NCBI RefSeq assembly: GCF_004798865.1
Contig: NW_025335589.1
Span: 13,444,132-13,508,131, forward strand
DNA length: 64,000 bases
From: Varanus komodoensis
Taxonomy: Eukaryota > Chordata > Lepidosauria > Squamata > Varanidae
Direction: 5' to 3'
Shown: piece by piece, positions 48,540 through 59,424 of the stretch
Numbering within the stretch: the stretch's first letter is position 1
Layout: each line of letters starts with the position of its first letter
Position numbers and translations under genes: made by a program
Notes under the pieces: model-generated
What the model was told of the DNA's origin: nothing
The model's input: the letters and a program-made list of their open reading frames with translations, nothing else
Databases searched by the model: none

Positions 48540-49820
48540 GAATATTTTCTTTAGATTATAATCGTGGTAATGTTTTAAAGGAAATGGTGATCCAACATTT
48601 AAATCTGCTGAAAATAAGCCAATTGATAATAGAAATCCACTTTGTTTTCCAGGTCATGTCTTCTCAAACCCAGTGAGAGTTTCCATCGCTGCCCTGCTAC
48701 AATCTTCATACCATTCCATTTTAATTCTAATTGCTGAGAAGTACGAATGCATTTCATTTCGCATTACCTCTCAGTGCCTTCATTGCTTATTATAGCATTC
48801 GAGTTTTTCACAACAGTGAAAAAGGATGTGATTTAGCCTTCAGATTTTTAGTCCTCTTGAGAGTACATTCAAAGTAAAAAATCTAGCTGATGTTCATAGC
48901 CCAAAATGGGTTTTAAAGACAAGTTCCTGTCTTTTAAATATATAATGATACATACCGTATCATTGTGCATCCTGAACAACTGAAGGATGCCACACTATAA
49001 AAACAGAGCTACAAAAATATGTATATAAGTAGAGCAATCCATTGATCTGTAGCTAGTGTGCATCCTTCACTCTCAATCCTTTGTTCCTTTTCAGATTTTT
49101 CTTCTGTGGTTACTGTTTATGCTATGAATACACAGCTTGGAGAAAGCTATGTTAAGAGCTGGATGTTATATATACATGAAAACACTCAAACACTGCTAAA
49201 TCCCAGGGTTGCAGTACTAAGATAATTCACAGTCTTGCCATAATTGAAATGGGAGAGTGGCTACATCTGCATGCCCTTTCCCTTGTTTCTTCACTGGGTC
49301 ATACGCTGCTAATTAACTACACTGTCTCCTTGCAAGAGAGGAAGATAAACATTCTTAAGCAGATTACTATATTGTGTGCTGAAAAACAACTGGCGCTTTT
49401 TTGGCACAGCCTCAAGAACTATGTGATCATGCCCTATACCTTACAAATTAAATAAGTTCTTTCACCACCTTATATATCGATCCTGTTGGAACCAGTCCTT
49501 ATCTTATCACTTGCGCACCCACCGTGGTTTCCCTGTTGGCGGCTGTGGCAAGCAGGAACAATGGAGCTATTTACTAAGCATGCTGTGCAACACAATATTA
49601 TGTGAATTGCTAGAAAAAGTATGGGATGCTGCTCATCTCTAACATATTTCCTGGCTCTTTATGGGTTCTGAAGGCTGAACATTTGGTGGCAGGTATCCTT
49701 ATAGGTTGCTTTCCTTGGGGACTGATAAAATGCAAAAGTATGTGATGCAAGGAGTGCACACTCCTTCACAAGTCTGCCACAGTCCAGATCTCATGGGCAG
49801 TGTCCAGTTAGCACAGTTGT
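48540..49820. other. No gene seen
   Basis: The stretch 48.68-48.80 kb is repeat-free with AATT-rich words and may be conserved noncoding DNA, but the signal is weak. Nothing else was recognised. Confidence 0.45.
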
Positions 49821-49825
49821 GAATT

Positions 49826-50785
49826 ATGTTGCACAAGGTCGTACCTTTAGCACACCTCCACCAGCCTTTTCTGACACAAGAGCTTTTCTGGGTAGACCTT
49901 CCCAAAGTACCTGGGAGTTACTTTGGACAGATCACTGACCTTCTGCCAACATTGGAAAAAATAGCTGCAAAATTGAAAAGCCACAATAACCTATTGAATA
50001 GACTGGCTGGAACATCCTGGGGTGATCATGCTAGCACCTTGCAAACCACAGCCTTGGCTCTGGTTTATTCTATAGCAGAATATTGTGCAAGTGTGTGGCT
50101 TAACAGCTTCCACACCTGGATGGTTGATATCCATCTCCACCAGAAAACAAGTATGCTCACTGGTACATTGCATCCCACCCCTGTGCACTGGTTACCAGTA
50201 CCCAGCAACATTGCACCACCCCACATCAGAAGACAATATGCTCTCACTCAGTTATGGTCAAGGATGCTGAATAACAAGGCCTTCCCTATTCATCAGGATA
50301 CTGCACAGGCTGTCACAAGGCTGAAATCTCATAGGCCTGCATGGAAAACAGCCATTTATCTTACATCTATCCAGTTCAACCCTAAGAACACCTGGGGAGA
50401 GGAATGGTCCAAGTTGCCTTATTGAAGCTTGGACATTAGTGATCCCTCTTCCAAACTCCCCGGCTATAATCTTCCTCACTCTGTCTGGACAGAATTAAAT
50501 AGAATTAGATGTGATACTGGAAGAAATGCTCTGCTCTGTACCAGTGGGAATCCAGAGTCTCCTTGTTGTGACTGATGTGCAAACAATCAAACATATTGTG
50601 CAAGAATGCTAGAGATGTTCATTTCCTGGCTCCTTAGAAAATCTGCACGGAGCAACACCAGAGGCGATCACCTAGTTATAAGGCTACTGCTGTACCCCTG
50701 CAGAAATGTTGTATATATTTTTGCTGGTTGTGTGTATATATTTTTCTCTTGTCATGAACTCATTATATGGTAAATAAATAAATAA
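49826..50785 (+). mobile_element. LINE reverse-transcriptase C-terminal fragment and 3' end
   Basis: A 199-codon open frame (49826-50425) encodes the thumb and downstream part of a non-LTR retrotransposon polymerase. Segments such as EKIAAKLKSHNNLLNRLAG, TLQTTALALVYSIAEYC and PTPVHWLPVPSNIAPPHIRR match the family form 'KL..RNNLL.KLAGT.WGa....LrtsalaL.YS.AEYcapVW' and 'TPt.WLPVLsNIaPP.lRR'. A second frame from about 50458 continues PGYNLPHSVWTELNRIRCD and then the cysteine-containing 'SPCCD' ('LNR.R...G.C......SP.CDCG'). The element ends near 50785 with (TAAA)n. One frame change separates the two parts; the upstream RT core is absent. LINE family not assigned. Confidence 0.85.
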
Positions 50786-50789
50786 TGGG

Positions 50790-51690
50790 GAGACCTATTA
50801 CACAAGCAAATGTATTGGGGTCACTTATGAATTGGATGCTTCCTTATGAGATCATATAAATTGGCTTGCACATTAACTGAAGTTACAATAGCAGCCAGGA
50901 ACATAGATTGACTTGAGGTAGAGGTAGACTGACTTCAAAAGATGATCTAGAACAATGTTTGATGTATGTTTCTCCCTAGTTAGACATGCATACAACAGCA
51001 ATCAGCAGCAGCTGCTTGGAATCAATTTGTGTCTGTGATGTGACCTTGTGTTCAGAATATAATAAGGCTAAGAATCATATGTGTTGTCTAAAAACACATT
51101 ACAGTGCAAATCACTCTGAGGCAAGCTCTTAGCTTACCCTCGTTAGACTAAGGTGCACAGACATTGTCCCTTACAAGGAGGAATGGAACGAGACTGTGCC
51201 CACAAGCTCTACTCCAATATTACTTTACCTCCTGGCCCCATCCTGATGGCCATATGTTCAACTCCCCTTGCAAGGCTCTGACTAGCTATTTTGAAACATG
51301 AGTCAGCCAACACAGCTCTTGCCATTTAATGCTGGGTCATTTGAACAAGGCTGAAAGAAATATTCATCATTTCTTGAGGGGGCTGCTAGTTTGGATGAGC
51401 TGAAAATCCTGTAGAGAATTGCATCTCATCAGCTCTAATTACACTTTTGAACTGCAATTAAAAAGAAAAAATACGTTTGAAATATCGTCATTGGTTGAGG
51501 GGGAAAGGCCTTACTTAAAATATGCATTTCCACTATTTAATAAAATTATGCCCCTTCTTATTCGTGCCTTAATGAACATCTTAGTTAGAGAACTATAACT
51601 TCAGATGTACATTCCAATGTACATTCCATCGTCACAGTGGTTTCAGGCCTCTGTAGGTGCAGGTGACAAGATATGCTGGCATAGCTGGAG
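50790..51690. other. No gene seen; includes an AATTA-rich block
   Basis: No repeat was recognised. The sub-block 51395-51605 is described separately. Confidence 0.5.
51395..51605. promoter_or_regulatory. Candidate conserved noncoding element
   Basis: Repeat-free sequence with words 'ctctaattacac', 'ctgcaattaaaaag', 'aaatatcgtcattggttgag' and 'tatgcatttcc', combining homeodomain-, CCAAT- and octamer-like motifs. Conservation was not tested; inference only. Confidence 0.25.
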
Positions 51691-52200
51691 ACAGATGGAT
51701 CCTGACAGCACAGGGGGAATGTGCCACTGATATGGCTGCTCCTCCTGTCAAATAGGAAGCAATTGGAGTGACTGACAAATCACCGGCAGGTACTCTTCTC
51801 ATTGACTGAGGGCCAATCTAAATGTTCTCATCACACACAGCTGAAAAGGTCTTCTCTCATATAGCAGCCACGTTTGCCTTGTTTGGTGGGAAGAAGCTGG
51901 AAAAGGCTCAGAGGCTGACCTTGGTTGATATGAGAAGAGACACTTCTTCAGGGAACCCAGTCTAATTAAGCTTCAAAAGTTTGAATGAGCCCTTTGAACT
52001 AGGCCCAGAAACTGACTAGCAGCCAGTGCAAGTGACAAAGTACTGGTCAGGTATCATCACCTTGGCCAGTTTCACTTCGCAATCTACTGACCCTATTATA
52101 AACCAACTGGCGTTTCCAGACCTTTTTCAAAGACAGCCTCGATATAACACATTGCAATAACTGAGTACTAATTTAAGAGTGTGAATAACAGTTATTGTGA
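51690..52200 (+). repeat. Common squamate dispersed repeat ('ggcccagaaactgactagcagccagtg' type)
   Basis: In order: 'gaagcaattggagtgactga', 'tcaccggcaggtact', 'agccacgtttgcctt', 'gaactaggcccagaaactga', 'ctagcagccagtgcaagtga', 'ccaactggcgtttccagacc' and 'cattgcaataactgagtact'. These match a repeat I recognise from many lizard and snake sequences ('..ttgaattgggcccggaaactgactggcagccagtg..accaactg.agtttccg.a..cttcaa.ggcagccccacat..agcgcattgcagtaatcc'). I do not assign it to a superfamily. A diverged MITE follows at about 52200-52255. Confidence 0.7.
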
Positions 52201-52258
52201 GCATTGAATGGGAATTCTGGGTGTTGCAGTTCCAACATGTCTGGAAGGCACAAGGCTG
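52200..52258. repeat. Partial MITE of the 'ccagatg' family
   Basis: 'gaatgggaattctgggtgtt' followed by 'gcagttccaacatgtctgga' matches the half-palindrome seen at 22.8 kb. Confidence 0.5.
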
Positions 52259-52259
52259 G

Positions 52260-54100
52260 GGAAGGGTGAGATAGACAAACCATCTATAACAAGTATGTCC
52301 ATCTTGACTGGGATGAATTGGTTGCCCTTCATCCAAAAATGGAAGCATGCCACCTTCTTGGCCCTCTTGCTGGCCTTTGCTACCAAGCACTTATGGCAGG
52401 AAACCTTCTTGTGACCATGAGCACACTTGTCATGTTAAATAAGTGTCTGTGGATATATGCTGTCGCTGCTTCTCTGCATGACCACCATATCCTCCTCCTC
52501 TCTGACATATGCTTTCCACTCCACTGTCATGCATACCTTCTTTCCACACTGACACCACACTTACCTCCTCCTGCCCAAACTTCCCAAACTTTCCTCCTCC
52601 CGTTGCTGCCACACTTGCTTCTTTGCTCTCCACTGCCCCCCCCCACCAGCCCCCACCCCCCCATTCTTGATGGACTTGTACTTTCCTTCAAAAGATCAGC
52701 TCAGCTCTGTAGCTTGAGGATGTTCCTGAATTGGACTTTGCATCTAGATGTCCAGGTGACATCTGTGGCCTAGGGTGGATTTCATAAACTCTGGCTGATG
52801 GACCAGTTGCATATCCTTTTAAATGTGGAACTTTCATGTTCGATGAGTTCAATACACTCTGGAAGGAGATGACTGTCTAAATGTGGATGAGAAGAAATCT
52901 CACACTCATATAAGGAGTATCCCACCAAATTGCATTATATAAGGAATTTTATTTCTAAAATACAAACTTCTTGTTTGGCTATTTTTAGTCATGCGCTTAT
53001 CATCACACTGAAAAATAGTCAAATGTAATATAATCCAGCTGTGACCACAGTAGAAAGAAAATTAACACATCTTTCATGTAAAAAAAAAGGGTCAAACCAC
53101 GGGCTTTGTTTTTTTTTTTTTGTTTTATTTTATGGAAAGGCTACAGATGAAATGGAGATAGTAAACCTTTGAATAAAACTTCAATAAAACTTTGTATGAA
53201 TGGGAAAATATATGCTAAAATAGAGAGTTATTATAGCAAGTTATGGTGCTTAATTCTGCTCAGTCCTTTGGAAAGAATGGCCCAATGCTTGATCCATGTA
53301 GCCACATCTAATCAGGAAATCAGGCCTTCTTGATGTACTTTATGACTCTACAGTGCACATATGATAGCATCACTTTCTTCAATCAGATAAGTCAAGATTG
53401 GAGATGCTGAAAATGTTTAAAAAGAACCATGGTGTCTTCTTCATTAAATGTGTCTAATCAGTTTGGAAATGATTATGACCTCAACTCAGTTTATGTCAAA
53501 CTGATCTGAGTTTCTTATAAGTGTATCTTAGCAACAGCCTTCCTGTGACATCACAATGTGTTATTTTATTGTCTAGAAGCTCTAATATCTAATTAGATGG
53601 TCAGGAGAAATAGTTTGTTAGCTCTGTACTGGGACTGTAAGCTGGTTTTTATTTTGTGTGCCATAGTTAATATACTACACTAGTCCGTCAGCAGATAATC
53701 ATGCACATTAAATAGAATGGTATTTTTAATTGGTTGCAGCTGCTGCCAAAACAGAGAAGAATGCTTAAGAATTGCCATTTACTTGAATCCTTTCTGTGCA
53801 AGTGACTAAAAGATGAGATCATAATGACCCTAATAATTCCTGAACTTTTCCGATTTTCATTTCAATGGTGCACACACACAAATAACATCGTTTCCGCAGT
53901 TCTCCTAATCTGAAAAAGCTTTTACGTAGGTAGTTCTGTACAAACAGCCTAGCATTAGTCATCTGGTGGAGTGAGTGGAGGGGGTTACAAATGAAGTGCA
54001 TGTATAGATAGTACATGATCAGAGCTGGTCTGAAAGCTGCTGCCACACAATCGCAAATCAAGAAGCCAAGAGTCATGACTGCAGCAAGGGCGAGGGAGCA
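52260..54100. other. No gene seen
   Basis: A pyrimidine-rich stretch with C-runs lies at 52.54-52.67 kb and an interrupted T-run at 53109-53130. The 151-codon frame at 52318-52773 is a by-product of the pyrimidine tract and has no domain. Confidence 0.5.
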
Positions 54101-54108
54101 TTTAACCC

Positions 54109-54225
54109 TGGAGTAGGGAACCTAAGACTGAATTCCATTTCAGAGATGCTCACGGAGGCTAAGTGGGGCTGCAGGCAAAGAGGGCAGAGCCAAAAGCAAA
54201 AAGGTGGTGTCAAAACTACCCAAGT
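54109..54225. repeat. 'gaggctgaattccatttc' dispersed repeat, copy B
   Basis: Begins 'ctggagtagggaacctaaga', which resembles the hAT end word 'caggggtagggaacct'. It continues 'ctgaattccatttcagagat', 'gagggcagagccaaaagcaa' and 'ggtggtgtcaaaactaccc', parallel to copy A at 42044. Confidence 0.65.
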
Positions 54226-54239
54226 ATTATAGCTGAAAG

Positions 54240-54475
54240 CTTTTATTGTCCGTGGCTATCGTTATTCTTTTGCACTTATATCCCACTTTTTTCCTCTTGG
54301 GAGGACTCGGGGCAGTTTACAGAACAATCATCCTGTGAAGTAGATTGGGCTGAGAGTGAGTGGCTGGCCCAAAGTCACCCAGTCATGGCCAAGTGGGGAC
54401 TGGAACATGGATCTCCCAGGTTCCCAGTCCAACACTCTAACTACTATACCATGCTGTCTCTCAGGCCAGCTCAAC
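54240..54475 (-). mobile_element. tRNA-derived SINE (Sauria-SINE-like), minus strand
   Basis: Read on the minus strand: head 'ggtatagtagttagagtgtt' then 'ggactgggaacctgggag' (A-box region), 'tccatgttccagtccccact' (B box GTTCCAGTCC), 'ggccatgactgggtgacttt', 'gggccagccactcactctca' and 'gcccaatctacttcacagga'. The tail 'actgccccgagtcctccc' and 'gtgggatataagtgcaaaag' follows. This is the full order of a Sauria-type SINE and the better of the two copies in the window. Confidence 0.85.
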
Positions 54476-54479
54476 CTTA

Positions 54480-55595
54480 AGAAGTATTTATTACCCATAA
54501 TTAAGCCCTAAACCAGTAATTAAGTCTTTGCCAATTGAGGGTAAAACTGCACCAGAGTCTAGAAACCACCCAGTAATCAGGGCAGATCTTTCTGAAGAAC
54601 AGAACTTCCCAACCCCTGACTTTTCCTTACTCCCTCAAAACATTTGGAGCTATAGAAGGGGGAATTGCTTACCTGCAGAAAGTCATTTGAATTCCAGAGA
54701 TCTGGAAGCAAGTTGCTATTCATCTTGCACCTTCAAGCTGAACAGCAATGATGGGTGCTGTTAAATTACTCCCCATATCTGGAATCACTTTTAGAAAGAG
54801 CTGAACCAATTTGTATACCAGGATTTGGTTAATATAACTGGATGTGCATGCACCATTTTGTCATAGCTTTAGAAGCACTTTGTGGCATGATGATACTTCT
54901 GTCCATAGAAGAAAAACATCCCCTAAATTCTGTTAGTCACTATGTGAGCTAAGAAAGGCTTTCCCAGAGGATCTGAGCAGTGCTAATAAAGACAACACCA
55001 ACCATTTCCACAGCCACCTTGGCACTTTCTGTGTGCAGCTCATGTGCACAAGCTCCCATACACAATGAATTTATGATAAGCAACCCCGTTCTAGCCAAGT
55101 CCCTTTCTTTTTCAGATAAGCACGTTATTCTCATAAAAGAGAAAGTACCTTTTCCAGAGGGAAACACAGAGAGGGTGTTATGATGCTATTGAAAGGAATA
55201 ATTCACTTAGAAAATCTTTCCCTTCTTGGCTGCAAATACATATTTGAAGCACATTGAAAGGTGGACCCATCTGTTGGCTATTCAACAGCTTCATTTCAGT
55301 GCAAAATAGCTAGGAGGACAATCCAGCTCTTGCAAAGGGCAAAAAGCCCCTCTGTGTTTTCTATAAGCCTCATCAGAGAATCAAAAAGAGTGATTAGCAC
55401 AGAATACAAGCTTCTCCTTTGACTTCACAGATGGTTCATGTAGGATTAAAATGTATGAAGAGGCCAATATGGTTAACAGCATTTTTTAAAAGAAGAAACA
55501 AGTAGGAGACCCTCAGTGACCTTGTTTGTGCTATCAGAATAAGTTTATTTCAAGTGCAGCACATGCTAGTTGCACAGGGGTGTGATTTCCATGAT
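54480..55595. other. No gene seen
   Basis: No repeat or coding domain was recognised. Overlapping frames at 54949-55183 on both strands are random-looking. Confidence 0.5.
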
Positions 55596-55600
55596 CAGCT

Positions 55601-55764
55601 CAGGTGCAGCCTGTCAGGTCATCTGAACTCATGTGGCATGGCTTGTTGTGGGGTGAAACAATCCTCTAATTACCCATGGGTTGTTGCAGGGGTCATTGGA
55701 GGTGGGTTTTCCCCTCCAACAAGCCATGCCACTTATGCTCAGATGATGTTACAAGTAGCACCTG
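55601..55764. mobile_element. Foldback MITE with about 48-bp imperfect inverted repeats
   Basis: The left arm starts 'caggtgcagcctgtcagg' and continues 'tcatctgaactcatgtggca'. The right arm, reverse-complemented, reads 'caggtgctacttgtaaca' and 'tcatctgagcataagtggca'. Both end 'tggcatggcttgttg'. The loop includes 'ctctaattacccatgggttg'. Ends of the form CAG...CTG and no coding capacity suggest a hAT-type non-autonomous element. The target duplication is unclear. Relatives: 18568-18650 and 36942-37075. Confidence 0.8.
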
Positions 55765-55769
55765 GGTGC

Positions 55770-57060
55770 TGAAAGTCACCTTTCACAATTCACAGTTTCC
55801 CCTCTACCATTATTTCCAGCACTGAAAAAAACCAAGGCTATGTGGGGGAACTGAGGTAGGATCCAAGGACTGATTCACAGAAGAAATGTATACAGCAGTG
55901 GGCAGAGACTCCAACAGTTCATCCACTTCAGGTTTTAGTCTGGTTTTAAGTTCACAGTAAAGCTTAGGCTGCATAAGCTGCCCCACTGACATTGAAACTT
56001 CCAGCTGCCTTTGTACGCATCATTGGATCCCAGCTGGCTGTCATTTAAGTGTCTTCCAGCAACATATGCCATGTTGTCAAAAATTCATAGGTGAAGAAGC
56101 TATACTCAGTGTAATATAAGAATATGTGCAAACATCATCAAGCTAACTGCCATTTCTGACCACTGCACAGTATATATACAAGAAGATTTAGTAATTTCCT
56201 GAAAAATAGGAGGCTGAAAGCAGAAGAACAGCTTGATTGCATTACAAACTGAGAGCTCCAGTCATAAGTCAGTTGTATGCTACAACTGATCAAAGAGAAT
56301 TGGAGGCTGACATTGATGAAGCAAGAGTTACTGATAATGTCCTTCATGGTTCCTTATCTGCAACTAGATGGAAAGAGTGGATTGGTTTAGAAAAGAGGAA
56401 AGAGAGCACACATTCTAGTAATTCGGTTCCTCTTCATGGCCACATCGATGGAACTTTGGTGAGAGAAAACTGCAGCCTACATATACAACGTTATACATGA
56501 TGACTGGACTCATATTTGTTTCCCTTGTACATACACTCAAGGTAACCATGGCTTCCAAGCCTATATACACTGCCTAAAGTGCAATGTAGTGGTATATACA
56601 CAGTGTTCAGAAGATAACATGCAGCAATCACAGATGACAGTATGTAGCATACATGCCTTTACCTAGGTGGTCATGCTACATTTGAAGCATGGTTGAAGAA
56701 GCTCTTCAAGACCACAGTTTTTTTACTGCTACCTTTTCATAAAGAAAATGTTCAGTAAATGAATGGTCACTGTGGTATATCATCTGTATTCCCAGTACAC
56801 AGGGGATAGTTTGTGCTATTTCTTAAAGAAATTCAATAATTAATGTAAGAAAACAGGAAAGGCTTAAAAGAAGGATATTGTCATGCAAATGAGCTGTTTG
56901 GCAATTTATTTTGCTGTACAACACAATAGTGTTGACATTCAAAGCGTTTTTTAAATGTCTTCTGGCAGCTGTTGTGGTCAACAATATGCTACAAAATGAA
57001 GCACAGATAGCTATCTTTCTTTTTTCAAATAACTCTTATTTTAAGAACAAAACACTTCCA
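55770..57060. other. No gene seen
   Basis: A+T-rich, nothing recognised. Confidence 0.5.
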
Positions 57061-57067
57061 ATGTTGT

Positions 57068-57120
57068 GCCTATTTATCTGGGAAGTAAGACCCACTGATA
57101 TCTGAGTAGGCATGCACAGC
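57068..57120. repeat. 'gggaagtaagaccca' MITE, copy 4 (partial)
   Basis: 'tatctgggaagtaagaccca', 'ctgatatctgagtaggcatg' matches half of the family at 17262. Confidence 0.55.
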
Positions 57121-57124
57121 ATTT

Positions 57125-57985
57125 CACCATAACAGCCACTTCCCACATTACGTACTTAGATGTGGAACTAAAAATGTAACATGAGAATGGGACGAACAAG
57201 TCCTTACAAACACAGGCATCACAGAAGTACATATGTCAGACAGCTTCTTCAACCTATGTCAGAACTGATGAATTTAAATTAAGTGTGGATGCATTTGTCA
57301 AATTATTGATTCATGCACCTTCCAAGATGTGTGTGTATTTTTCATTATATCTGCACAGATTTTAGTATAGGACTGCTGGCCTCCAAGTCACTTTAGACCA
57401 GTTCTATTATAATTAGTTAAATACTCATTTTTTCTCTATTTTTTCATTAGGAGTCATGCACATTGAACAGCATATTTACCATTCTATGTAAGTCATTTAG
57501 GTTCTGCTAAGGACTACCATGTCTATTACATACTCTGCAAGTTGTTCTTAATATATTGTATATTTTACACTGTGCAGTTATCACTGGGACACAGTATACA
57601 GCTTGTTAGGGCTTCAGTTTGTTGAACAGCATGTTAATTTCATTCTAGCTTTGTTAATTTTATTCCCATTGGAACTGTGCAGTTCCATGTCCTCTCTTGA
57701 CAACTTGATAATTTGGATTGCATTTTATGGAAGCAGGAATAGAACAAGCATTCAGAATGGTTAGCATGCATCTGGAGCATGTTTGCATGGCATATTTACA
57801 GATCTAATAGTTGTGTTTTCCTCCATCATCCTGTTTAAGCTCAGTTTACTGTTGATAGTTTTTAGAAGATGTGTGTTACAATGAGTGCTCATAATGTGCT
57901 GGGTATTATGGTCTGGAAGTGGATGCTGACAATCACAGGAGAATTTTGTGAATGTCCCAAAGTCAAAAGAAATGCTAACAGCATG
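57125..57985. other. No gene seen; repeat-poor
   Basis: A+T-rich and repeat-poor. Possible noncoding conservation around 57.64-57.80 kb was considered but is not supported strongly enough for a separate call. Confidence 0.45.
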
Positions 57986-57989
57986 ATAT

Positions 57990-58062
57990 GGTACATATCT
58001 ACTCAGATATTACTCCCATTGAGTTCAATGCAGCTCACTGCTAAATAAATGGGTATTTAACT
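57990..58062. repeat. 'catatctactcagatattactccc' MITE, copy 5
   Basis: 'gtacatatctactcagatat', 'tactcccattgagttcaatg' and 'cagctcactgctaaataaat' match the family described at 17262. Confidence 0.65.
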
Positions 58063-58069
58063 GAATCCC

Positions 58070-58260
58070 TATTTATTTATTTATTTATTTATTTGGAGTT
58101 TTTGTATGCCGTCCCATTCACATGAGCCTCGGGATGGCTTCCATACAATAAATAAACAAATCATATAAATACTGTACATAAAATCCAGATTCACCCTGGC
58201 TGTAAAATTAAAACCAATAAATAATATTAAAAGTTGTTAAAATATTGTTTAAATTAAAAG
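58070..58260 (-). repeat. SINE/LINE 3' tail, minus strand, with (ATTT)n
   Basis: (TTTA)n at 58072-58095 is followed by 'ggagtttttgtatgccgtcc' and 'acatgagcctcgggatggct', the complement of the 'agccaccccgaggctt..gggcggcata' tail. The A-rich remainder (to about 58260) suits the body of the same element. Confidence 0.7.
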
Positions 58261-58420
58261 GTCTAGGTGACTAATATTGCTCACCAGTGTGATTATAAAC
58301 TTTCAAGGATGGGGAAACATTGATTTATTCCAAGAAATTTACTATATTTTTGTGGAATTAGTGACACTCAAATAACCATTTCAAGTTTTGGAGACTGATC
58401 TATTTAGTTGATTGACTATT

Positions 58421-59010
58421 ACCGTATTTTTCGCTCTATAAGACGCACTTTTTTCCCCTCAAAAGTAAGGGGAAATATCTGTGCATCTTATAGAGCGAAT
58501 GTGTGTGTGCCCAATGCCTGGAATACTGCCGGCCCGCCTGCACCACGTGGCACCACCTGGCCGACACGCGCTCTGTGCATGCTGCTCCATCCCCCCCCCC
58601 GGCACAGGTGAGAGCTGTACCGCTCAGGGGGAGCGGTGCGGAGGAGGAGGAGCCAGGGGCTTTAACCCGCCAGCCGCATGGAGAGATGGCCTGCTCACTC
58701 CCACCACCTGGGAAGACCTGCTGCCACGCCGCCCGGAAGACCACCGCTGGCACACTGCTGGCCCGGCTGCACCACACCTGGCCGGCACGTGCTTGGTGCG
58801 CCCTGCTCTGCCCCCCTCCTCCGACGCAGGTGAGAGCTGTTAATCACAGGTCGGTGTGTGTTTTCAAATGGCAACCCGTCTTTTAATGAAGCCCATGGGG
58901 AAGTGATGGGGAATGTGCCTGTGATTATCAGGAAGCTTTCCATAGATCCCTCCTCTAAAAACTAGGTGCATCTTATGGTCAGGTGTGTCTTATAGAGAGT
59001 AAAATACTGT
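58421..59010. mobile_element. DNA transposon, 590 bp, with 28-bp inverted ends and GC-rich interior
   Basis: The ends 'accgtatttttcgctctata' plus 'agacgcac' (left) and the complement of 'acagtattttactctctata' plus 'agacacac' (right) agree at 24 of 28 positions. This is a widespread sauropsid repeat end ('tttttcgctctataagacgca'). The left end is doubled: 19 bp at 58430-58448 reappears inverted at 58481-58499 with one mismatch, giving a hairpin. The interior (58.52-58.85 kb) is GC-rich and contains an imperfect direct repeat of about 90 bp. No transposase is encoded. Superfamily and target duplication were not resolved. Confidence 0.8.
58526..58840. repeat. GC-rich internal direct repeat of about 90 bp, two copies
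   Basis: 58526-58618 and about 58755-58840 share 'ctgc.ggcccg.ctgcacca', 'acctggccg.cacg', 'tgct...c.ccccccc' and 'caggtgagagctgt' in the same order. They are separated by about 135 bp inside the transposon. Confidence 0.8.
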
Positions 59011-59225
59011 ATTCTTCCTGTAAACATTTTAACTTAAAGAGAATATGCAACTATGTAACTTAATTGTTTAGTTCTGTTATGCCTTTTGCCAGACTTACTC
59101 TGAACTAAAAGAACTAGGAACCATGGGCCAAATAACTCCATTTATTATAAAGTGTATTTGAAAAGTATTCTTCTAGAAAATGAGTCTGTCTTCAAAGCTA
59201 CTAAAGAAAATGAAAATCCCAATTA
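59011..59225. other. Nothing recognised
   Basis: A+T-rich; no repeat. Confidence 0.5.
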
Positions 59226-59229
59226 ACCA

Positions 59230-59420
59230 CAAATTTTCCCCATTTGTTATTGTAATTTTTAAAAGAATCTTATTCCTTATTACTGGCTAATTGGGTTTAT
59301 TCATTTTAATTAGAAATTTATAAACTTTGCCATATGTAAGTGCTTCATTAAAATTAATTAAAACAGTTTAGAGTATTACAGATATGCCTACTCAATAAGC
59401 TACTAATTGCATATTCAAAC
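59230..59420. promoter_or_regulatory. Candidate conserved noncoding element
   Basis: Dense TAATT/AATTA words ('cattttaattagaaattta', 'aaattaattaaaac', 'ctactaattgcatattc') in a repeat-free block with an octamer-like ATGCATA/TGCATAT word. Typical of homeodomain-bound vertebrate enhancers, but conservation was not tested. Confidence 0.3.
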
Positions 59421-59424
59421 TTTT

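Noticed and set aside
52318-52773. 151-codon plus-strand frame
   Set aside because: Driven by a pyrimidine-rich tract; no domain and no gene structure around it.
58436-58886. Overlapping frames of 67-127 codons with Cys/Pro/Ala-rich translations
   Set aside because: They lie inside the GC-rich interior of the 58.42-59.01 kb transposon and appear on both strands at once.
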